Shown here in pieces: positions 50,578 through 56,503 of a DNA stretch of 56,503 nucleotides (positions are counted from its first letter, which is position 1; each line of letters opens with the position of its first letter). Origin of the DNA: a virus. Location of the stretch: positions 1 through 56,503 of the IMG/VR virus record IMGVR_UViG_3300043568_003076; one strand, written 5' to 3'. The notes beneath the pieces are model-generated. The model had not been told where the DNA came from and ran no database searches. It saw only the letters and a list, made by a program, of their open reading frames with translations. Both the position numbers and the translations under genes were made by a program.

Positions 50578-53105
50578 TGTCAGTAGTCATAAACCTTAAG
50601 GAAATATTCTCAACAGACAGTCAAATTGACGTCTCTAGTAAAGTAAATTTTAACTTTAATCAACTAATTGCACTTGGTTTTGGTCAAATCGGGCTAACTG
50701 GTAACCCCGGTATACAAGGCCCAGCTGGCCCAATTGGTCCAGACGGAATTCAAGGTCCAATCGGCACTGTTATTTTTGGAGATACTCCAAGCTCAACCAC
50801 TGCGCCAGCAAGTCCTCCAAGTGGAATGGTTACTGGCGATCTATTAATTACGTCAGACTCAATTATCCGAAAAATAGTTTCAGGCACGGGCTGGGAAAAA
50901 CTAACTGATTTTAATTCTCTAGTGGTAAGCGCCTTAGGTTCAAATGCTTCGCCATTTGTTAAATTAACCGGAACCTCTAGAATAATTAAACCTAGAATTA
51001 CATCAGGGTTGGATTTAACTAATGCTAGTAGCCCTGCCCCAAATTACCAAACTCCTGGATTGGGCACAAATAACCAAACAGTTCTCTATAATTTTAATGA
51101 ACTTAATACAAGTTCAGTAATTATAAATGGGTCAGGTAATATTGTAATTAGCTCAAATGGTTCAAGTACAGTTTCATTTGATGCAACAAGTGGCGGTATT
51201 AATCTTACTACTAATTTAATTACCGGATTAAGTGTATCTGGCCACGGATTAGTTAATAAACAGTATATTACATATTCAGCCGGAACTGGAACAGTAGTTG
51301 GCGGATTAACTAATTATTCAGGATACTATGTGCTATACGTTGATGACTACACTTTTAAATTATGCGATACTGAATTAGACGTTGATAATAATAACCCAAA
51401 AGACCTTACTAGTTATGGTACTGGAACTCAAACTATATTAACATATCCTTCAACTGCTGAAAAAATATTTCCAGCAACTGCAAACTTATCACTGTATTCG
51501 GTATTTGGAAGCGCTGCTACTCAAGCAAAAGAATTTGCAAGTACAGCCAAAGGATACAGACATCAACTTGAATTAGGATCAGTTGATGCATTACCTACTG
51601 CATATAGCGGAATTGCCGGTACAACTTATGTAATTAGTCCAAGTTTCGAAAATTTAAAGGTCAAAAAATACCGAGTAGGTAGTTATAGCGGAAGTGAAGA
51701 TTATCCTGGAACATATTATCTAAGAGCTGAATACGATCTATCCTCAGCTGGTGGAACTACAGCTGAATCATTTTCTCCAAGAAGAAATAGTGAGCAAATT
51801 TGGAAAATCAATAAGATTGCAACCACTCAAGCCTCAGGTCAAACCTTTGAGCTTAAATTAACCAATTCAAATTTATTAGCAGTTAACGAAAGCGGTAGCG
51901 GAGTTAGCGTTGACGGTTTATTATTAAAGCGTGGAGTATTAGATGGAGGTGGAGGTTCTGGGTATATTGGATTTGGATTTGACCCAAGCGATGCAACTAA
52001 AGCTAAACTCGATGCGTCCAGCGGAATTACTAAATTTTCATTTGATGGAGTCAAGCTTGAATTAAAAAACGGAACAGATTTTGCAACATTTGAAATAGAT
52101 ACAGCAATCTTTGATGGAGATCCGTGTTTATTAATTACTTCACCGTTTAATAAAGTTGAATCGGTTACTGGAGCATCATATGAAACAATTAGCAGTGTTA
52201 AAGTAGAAACAATCAGTGGTAGTAAAACTGAAACCATTGGCGGTAGTAAAACTGAAACTATTACTGGTAATAAAAGTGTTACTTCTGCTGCTTCAACTCA
52301 TACTGTTTCAACTGGTAATAACTATACAATCACAACAGTTAATGGAAATATCCAATTAACTTCAACTGATTCTAGTAAATTTATTGCACTAAATAACGCA
52401 ATTAAAGTACAAGCAAATCGTCTTGCACAAGGTCTACCTTTTCCAACCACTCAAGTTCCATCAGCTGATGCGAATACTCTTGATGATTATGAAGAAGGAA
52501 CTTGGGGAGGAGCTGGTAATTCAAGTTTATTATATGTTAGCCGAACTTGGAACGTCGTATCAGGTATCCTTGGTTACCAAGACAGTGGCTGGCTTGATGT
52601 AACTAGCGAATATGTGTCAGGAACATCAAGTGCAATTGCTGAAAAATCTAATCAATATACTAAAATTGGAAATCTAGTAACATTTACTGTAAACTATCTT
52701 GTCAATATTGAGTACATTTACTTAGCCACTGGCGCTGCGCCATTACCAATTGATATTGGCGGTGGAGGCGGTGGTGCCACTAGCACGTATGCTGGAGATT
52801 CCTTTGAAGCTCCATTAGGTATTAGATTGCCATTCCCTCCCAAAGCAAATTCCCCAATCAATGCGCGAGGGATTGTCTTAGGGGATTCTGCCGCCATTGG
52901 AAGTATTGAAGTAGCCCAAATTGGCGACGCTGATCCAGCCGGTTATCATATTGCTGCATTATCGTGGCTTGACGCTGATGGCCTTTCATCAGCGTTGAGT
53001 CCATATACTCCAGGGGCTGCAGTTTCAATAGGTCTAGGTGGGTCTCCAAGTCCAACTATTCAACTTCAAATGGCAATCACCATTAGCTATTTTGCAGCCG
53101 ATTAA
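50577..53105 (+). CDS. Tail fibre protein with collagen-like and VgrG-like repeats
   Basis: An 842-residue fibre. The N-terminal 38 residues (INLKEIFSTDSQIDVSSKVN) are probably the attachment domain. Residues 39-63 are eight collagen-like G-x-y triplets (GLTGNPGIQGPAGPIGPDG and on). Residues about 530-575 contain eight-residue repeats of the type K-x-E-T-I-x-G-S, as in the triple-stranded beta-helix of T4 gp5/VgrG spikes. Near 630 is NTLDDYEEGTW, followed by YTKIGNLVTF, a pairing found in the C-terminal head regions of many phage fibres. The end is Gly-rich (IGGGGGGAT) and beta. It probably makes a homotrimer that contacts the host surface. It overlaps the convergent gene by four bases. Confidence 0.78.
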   Translation: MSVVINLKEIFSTDSQIDVSSKVNFNFNQLIALGFGQIGLTGNPGIQGPAGPIGPDGIQGPIGTVIFGDTPSSTTAPASPPSGMVTGDLLITSDSIIRKIVSGTGWEKLTDFNSLVVSALGSNASPFVKLTGTSRIIKPRITSGLDLTNASSPAPNYQTPGLGTNNQTVLYNFNELNTSSVIINGSGNIVISSNGSSTVSFDATSGGINLTTNLITGLSVSGHGLVNKQYITYSAGTGTVVGGLTNYSGYYVLYVDDYTFKLCDTELDVDNNNPKDLTSYGTGTQTILTYPSTAEKIFPATANLSLYSVFGSAATQAKEFASTAKGYRHQLELGSVDALPTAYSGIAGTTYVISPSFENLKVKKYRVGSYSGSEDYPGTYYLRAEYDLSSAGGTTAESFSPRRNSEQIWKINKIATTQASGQTFELKLTNSNLLAVNESGSGVSVDGLLLKRGVLDGGGGSGYIGFGFDPSDATKAKLDASSGITKFSFDGVKLELKNGTDFATFEIDTAIFDGDPCLLITSPFNKVESVTGASYETISSVKVETISGSKTETIGGSKTETITGNKSVTSAASTHTVSTGNNYTITTVNGNIQLTSTDSSKFIALNNAIKVQANRLAQGLPFPTTQVPSADANTLDDYEEGTWGGAGNSSLLYVSRTWNVVSGILGYQDSGWLDVTSEYVSGTSSAIAEKSNQYTKIGNLVTFTVNYLVNIEYIYLATGAAPLPIDIGGGGGGATSTYAGDSFEAPLGIRLPFPPKANSPINARGIVLGDSAAIGSIEVAQIGDADPAGYHIAALSWLDADGLSSALSPYTPGAAVSIGLGGSPSPTIQLQMAITISYFAAD
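52197..52268 (+). repeat. Three 24-base tandem coding repeats in the fibre gene
   Basis: Units at 52197-52220, 52221-52244 and 52245-52268 encode VKVETISG, SKTETIGG and SKTETITG with a shift of one residue. A fourth degenerate unit follows. The last two units differ at few positions, suggesting recent duplication within a beta-helix. Confidence 0.75.
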
Positions 53106-53893
53106 ACTTTAAGTTTAAATGGAATCGGTTTCTTTTTTTCAAGTAGTCGATTACAGTCTAGTAAGACATTTGCATCAAAGCCGTGGCTTGGATTCATTAT
53201 TTTATTTAGTAGAATAATATCTTTAGTTAAGGATATTCCATCAGATAAAACAACATGATCCGTGCCGGAAACTACAATAACATTTTTCTCAGGTTGAAAA
53301 TCATTAAGCCCAGGTTTTTCAGTAAGCAATCTATCTCTAAATTCGCTATTCTTAAGCCCAGGTAAAGTCAACACAGCCTTTCGGCTAATTGAATAGCCTA
53401 AACTGCGATTACTTTTTGTATTTAAGGTATAAATTTCATAACGATCTAATTTAGTAGACTTACAAACAATATAGATCTTTTCCTGTTTATGGATATTTGT
53501 ATTATTAAAATGAAAGTGCAAATTTTCAAGAACTGGAATCTGTTTTTCTAAATACTTTTGCATTACCTCAGATAGGATTTTAGATCCCATTTTCATGATT
53601 GCCTTACCATTAGAGTCATCCGATTGGGCAAGTTGAGTTACCACATCCATTAAATGAGAGTGAGCCCTAACCACATTCAAATGTGAATCGTAGACTTTTT
53701 TATCTGCGATTATTGTATTAATATTTAGATAATGAAAAACAATTTCGTAAAAGTTTAGAAAGTCATCCTGTAAATTAGTGAGATACTTTTTTTGTGCGTC
53801 TAGTAAGACGTACGTATAGTATTCAAGATCAACAAAGTTAGCCTGACATAGCCACATTGGGTCTAGTACAAGCTTCGGGTTTAGAGGTTTCAT
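53102..53893 (-). CDS. Hypothetical protein, antisense to the late block
   Basis: A 263-residue protein that I do not recognise. Residues 1-140 are helical with many aromatic and His residues (VDLEYYTYVLLDAQKKYL, then NFYEIVFHYLNINT). Residues 145-200 form strands (IYIVCKSTKLDRYEIYTLN). The end is basic (RLLEKKKPIPFKLKV). No catalytic motif or membrane segment. It is the only minus-strand gene in more than 20 kb and lies between two late genes, with its stop overlapping the fibre gene. Its own promoter must lie within 53894-53970. An AAATAAATAA stretch there could serve, so it may be a late gene. A fibre-assembly chaperone would fit the position but is only a guess. Confidence 0.55.
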   Translation of the reverse strand: MKPLNPKLVLDPMWLCQANFVDLEYYTYVLLDAQKKYLTNLQDDFLNFYEIVFHYLNINTIIADKKVYDSHLNVVRAHSHLMDVVTQLAQSDDSNGKAIMKMGSKILSEVMQKYLEKQIPVLENLHFHFNNTNIHKQEKIYIVCKSTKLDRYEIYTLNTKSNRSLGYSISRKAVLTLPGLKNSEFRDRLLTEKPGLNDFQPEKNVIVVSGTDHVVLSDGISLTKDIILLNKIMNPSHGFDANVLLDCNRLLEKKKPIPFKLKV

Positions 53894-53945
53894 TGATACC
53901 CCGATTTTATTATTATTTATTTTGGGTAAAGACGTAATACTCTGC

Positions 53946-53955
53946 GATAAATAAC
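53946..53955 (+). promoter_or_regulatory. Late-promoter-like element
   Basis: GATAAATAAC preceded by tgc, as before the sheath gene. It ends 15 bases before the ATG at 53971. Confidence 0.6.
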
Positions 53956-53970
53956 AAAAAGATCAAATTA

Positions 53971-56034
53971 ATGCAAGTAATCGCTTACAAGATCATTCCG
54001 GAGCCAGATAAGAACTCGGTCACCTACAGTAAAAATTATAGAATTTTTTCTGCAGCTGAACCTATCCCTGGGGCTGTGAAAATTGTAGGTTTTAGTGAAT
54101 CCGTTGACCTGGGTTCGGCTTTGCCCCAATATTTGATTCGTAAGTTTAGATATTCATTTGATATGGGCAATTGGTCACTATGGTATGAACTAGATCCAGC
54201 TGATTTAACTAATATTGAAGACTTGTTATTTAATGAAGCTGATGTATTTTTTGAAGTCAAATATGAATATGACGATACTACCTATAATTCATTAGCTACT
54301 GCATTAACTGTTAATTTTGTAAAATTTAATATTCAAAGTACCAGTGTCTCTGAATCTTTATATACTCCAACTGTGTATTGCTCATCTGAACGTTGCCCAG
54401 CAATTGTTGCTGAGCGCGAAGCCTCATTTAAACCATATGAAGTTGGAACTGCAATTGGAATTGCCAAAGAATTAAGTTATCAAACTACTAAAATCTTTGG
54501 GCATGAAGTTGTCTATTTTAAAACTGAACCAGACCGTACTGGCGGAGATTTTATATTTAAGGAATGGACACTATTTGAAACAGTTGACCGTAAATGCGTA
54601 AAAGTTGTTGTACCCAATAATACTTTTCCAGATAATAAGCCCCAATTTACTGAATTTGGAATTGATTTTGAAGTTCCGTTTGAAATTCATATTGACCATG
54701 TATACTTTCAGTCAATATTTGGACCAGGTACCCAACCTCGTAAAAGAGACTATATGTACTTTCCATTAACTAATCGAATGTATGAAATTCAAGGTTCATA
54801 TCTGTATCGTGGATTTATGATGGAGCCATTATATTGGAAAATACAGTTAACTAAATTTCATCCAAACATTGATATGTTAATGAAAGCTGGTGATCGTGTA
54901 TTCCTAGACAATATTATTATTTCTAGTGATCAGCTTTTTGGTAAACAGGCAGAGGTTCAGAAAAAAGATGCTCTTGATAAACAGCAATATAAAACAATTT
55001 CCAATAGGTTTGATGAAACACGTAGATCGTTACATCCTGACTTAACTAACCGAATATTAGATCACACATTTAATTATTCTCCATTAATTGAGTATTACTA
55101 TGATATGAGCGGCGTAAAACAGGTGATTGCAAATTATACAATTGCATCAAACGGAAATTCGGAAGATCAATACTTAACCCCTGATGCTCCATATTCAGTT
55201 TATGCATATGAAGGTAGTAATATATTTAGTGCATGGCAACGTCGCCAGCTAAATACTGGAGATACTAATATTGGGACGTCAAGCCAAGCTACTGTTAAAA
55301 TGGACGGGCCTAAGGATTCATACACTGCTCTTGGTAAATATGTAGTAGTTGAAGGTTATAAAAATTTGGCACTAAACCCAACCAAGCGCCAATCAATTAC
55401 AGTTAATGCAGGTGGAGCTCTTCAATTTAAACAGTCAGAGCATGCGGTTGTATATAAAGCAGTTGCCTCAACTGATAATACTCCAAATATGACATTTAGT
55501 GCCTTAATTAAATTTAATAGGGGCACCCAGGATATCCGAATATTGGATGGATATGATAACTTATTAAGTAAAGGATTAAGAGTAACCTGTTCACTCGTAG
55601 ATAATAGTGGAATACCATATTCAACCTTCTACGTACAAATTAATGGTAGCTCTTATACTTTTATTGTTGGTGATTTAGCCTATGATAAATGGTATTCATT
55701 AATTGTGCCAGTATCATCGCAATATGGACAATTACAACTTAACCTATATTCGTTTGGTCAAGATCCAGCAAATATCAAGAATTTTAATAGTTTAGTTAGT
55801 GTATATACAGGATCAGCTAATCCTGGAAACTTTACATTTGTGACTGACCAAAATTGGGCACTACCATCCGCAAATTATTCAATTGCAAATATCCGATTGT
55901 TTAATACAATGGTTCAGCCAGAAGATCATGAATTTATAGTAAGTCAATTATTCATACGAGACGAGTCTCTACTTGAACTAATTGATAATGCTCGACCTAG
56001 ATTAAATGTACCATTTATTGCAATAAACAGTTAA
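53971..56034 (+). CDS. Virion structural protein with LamG-like C-terminus (687 aa)
   Basis: No firm family. Residues 1-130 are beta-rich, beginning IAYKIIPEPDKNSVTYS. A C-S-S-E-R-C pair lies near 133-138. Residues 190-330 include EVPFEIHIDHVYFQ and RDYMYFPLTNRMYEI, typical of baseplate/tail connector-like beta domains. Residues about 480-650 look like a concanavalin/LamG-type jelly roll (NMTFSALIKFNRGTQDIRI, YDKWYSLIVPVSSQYGQLQL). That would suit carbohydrate or surface contact. A late-promoter-like element sits just upstream, so it starts its own late unit with the following gene. Confidence 0.6.
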   Translation: MQVIAYKIIPEPDKNSVTYSKNYRIFSAAEPIPGAVKIVGFSESVDLGSALPQYLIRKFRYSFDMGNWSLWYELDPADLTNIEDLLFNEADVFFEVKYEYDDTTYNSLATALTVNFVKFNIQSTSVSESLYTPTVYCSSERCPAIVAEREASFKPYEVGTAIGIAKELSYQTTKIFGHEVVYFKTEPDRTGGDFIFKEWTLFETVDRKCVKVVVPNNTFPDNKPQFTEFGIDFEVPFEIHIDHVYFQSIFGPGTQPRKRDYMYFPLTNRMYEIQGSYLYRGFMMEPLYWKIQLTKFHPNIDMLMKAGDRVFLDNIIISSDQLFGKQAEVQKKDALDKQQYKTISNRFDETRRSLHPDLTNRILDHTFNYSPLIEYYYDMSGVKQVIANYTIASNGNSEDQYLTPDAPYSVYAYEGSNIFSAWQRRQLNTGDTNIGTSSQATVKMDGPKDSYTALGKYVVVEGYKNLALNPTKRQSITVNAGGALQFKQSEHAVVYKAVASTDNTPNMTFSALIKFNRGTQDIRILDGYDNLLSKGLRVTCSLVDNSGIPYSTFYVQINGSSYTFIVGDLAYDKWYSLIVPVSSQYGQLQLNLYSFGQDPANIKNFNSLVSVYTGSANPGNFTFVTDQNWALPSANYSIANIRLFNTMVQPEDHEFIVSQLFIRDESLLELIDNARPRLNVPFIAINS

Positions 56035-56042
56035 CAACACAT

Positions 56043-56503
56043 ATGTATAAAGATTTAACAAAAAGCCAGCTATTCGATAATGTAAAATTAGGATTTGAAT
56101 TTGAATTCTTTTCTCCAATTTTACGTGCGGAATTAGCTGAGAAATTAACAACCATTTTAGGTAAAAAGGTAATTAGCACCAATGAGTATGGTTCAGATAT
56201 TCCAGTAAGCTATGATACTTTTAAAATTGAACCTGATTTTTCAGGTGGATTTAAAATGAATGAGCTAATTACTGGCGTAATGCCGTATAATGAAGCAATT
56301 CACGTATTATATAAAGTCTTAAATTTCATTGATGAAAACGGCTTTACTACTGAAAGAACTGGATTACACATAAACCTGTCATTAAATGAATTTGATCTTG
56401 GGCTAAATGAGCGTCTGCAAAATCTAAATGTATTTAAGTATATTCTAGGTCTTAACGAAGAGAAAATATTTGAATTATGGCCATCTGCTAAATCAAGAAT
56501 TCA
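56043..56503 (+). CDS. Putative amidoligase (COOH-NH2 ligase), 3' end cut off by window
   Basis: At least 153 residues, open to the right edge. Residues 17-22 read GFEFEF after VKL, the G-x-E-x-E metal/ATP-binding start of the phage and bacterial amidoligase family (glutamine-synthetase-like fold). Later, KIEPDFSGGFKMNELITGVM (about 61-80) and TERTGLHINLSL (about 102-113) match that family's E-h-x-S/T-P and G-x-H-h-N/H-h motifs. Such enzymes form amide bonds and may modify proteins, peptides or cell-wall material. It begins 8 bases after the previous structural gene and so should be late-expressed. The assignment depends on the short motifs and lacks the C-terminal half. Confidence 0.6.
   Translation, partial: MYKDLTKSQLFDNVKLGFEFEFFSPILRAELAEKLTTILGKKVISTNEYGSDIPVSYDTFKIEPDFSGGFKMNELITGVMPYNEAIHVLYKVLNFIDENGFTTERTGLHINLSLNEFDLGLNERLQNLNVFKYILGLNEEKIFELWPSAKSRI

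Noticed and set aside
51839-52237. 132-codon open frame on the minus strand within the fibre gene
   Set aside because: Antisense shadow of a clear fibre coding region. Its Ser/Leu-rich translation reflects the complement of the fibre repeats.
1-56503. CRISPR arrays, insertion sequences, homing endonucleases, integrase or attachment sites
   Set aside because: I found no regularly spaced repeats, transposase or HNH/GIY-YIG-type genes, or integration genes on either strand.

Overview
This window is a piece of a large tailed-phage genome of the T4-like (contractile tail) kind. The DNA is AT-rich and densely packed, and genes change strand in blocks. Diagnostic genes are a tail sheath (gp18-like), a tail tube (gp19-like), a gp55-like late sigma factor, and a T4-type replication and recombination set: DNA polymerase 43 (N-terminal part), UvsX, helicase 41, nucleases 46/47, SSB 32 and an Rnh-type 5' nuclease. 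Three things point to a Bacteroidetes (Flavobacteria-like) host, as inference: almost no start codon has a Shine-Dalgarno sequence, there is a small Hc1/histone-H1-like protein typical of that phylum, and there is a B12-type ribonucleotide reductase plus a ribosomal-S1-like protein.

Layout. 1-1553 (+): end of the tail tube gene and two small acidic genes. 1586-13625 (-): nucleotide metabolism (dCMP deaminase, thymidylate-synthase-like enzyme), then 46, a SET-like protein, 47, helicase 41, UvsX, a degenerate Nudix-like protein, a DNA polymerase that stops after motif A, and dUTPase. 13800-17133 (+): tail sheath and a small protein, behind late-type promoters. 17237-33052 (-): HAD nucleotidase, GroES, 5' nuclease, SSB, Hc1, a zinc-peptidase-like protein, a proline-rich protein, class II ribonucleotide reductase, S1-like protein, a 1454-residue protein, GroEL and a 3'-5' exonuclease. 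33292-53105 (+): RuvC-like resolvase, late sigma factor, then about 19 kb of very large baseplate/fibre genes. 53102-53893 (-): unknown. 53971-end (+): a structural protein and the start of an amidoligase-like gene.

How it fits together. The minus-strand blocks look like early/middle functions: nucleotide supply, replication, recombination and chaperones. The plus-strand blocks look like late virion genes. ATAAATA-type elements resembling the T4 late promoter lie 15-30 bases before several virion genes, and the matching gp55-like sigma factor is encoded here.

The most interesting pattern is a short N-terminal motif (basic, then F-x-x-F/W-hydrophobic-x-E) shared by at least five otherwise unrelated proteins and found once inside a sixth. 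It resembles the capsid-targeting and prohead-protease-cleavage leader of T4 internal proteins. It is fused to a HAD nucleotidase and to an HExxH peptidase, and one pair of these genes has its own late-type promoter inside an early block. I read this as a candidate set of enzymes packaged in the head and injected with the DNA. Other notable points are a split DNA polymerase, a complete phage GroEL/GroES pair, an S1-like protein in a genome without Shine-Dalgarno sites, a SET-like protein between 46 and 47, and a thymidylate-synthase-like enzyme with the Asp that marks dCMP hydroxymethylases.
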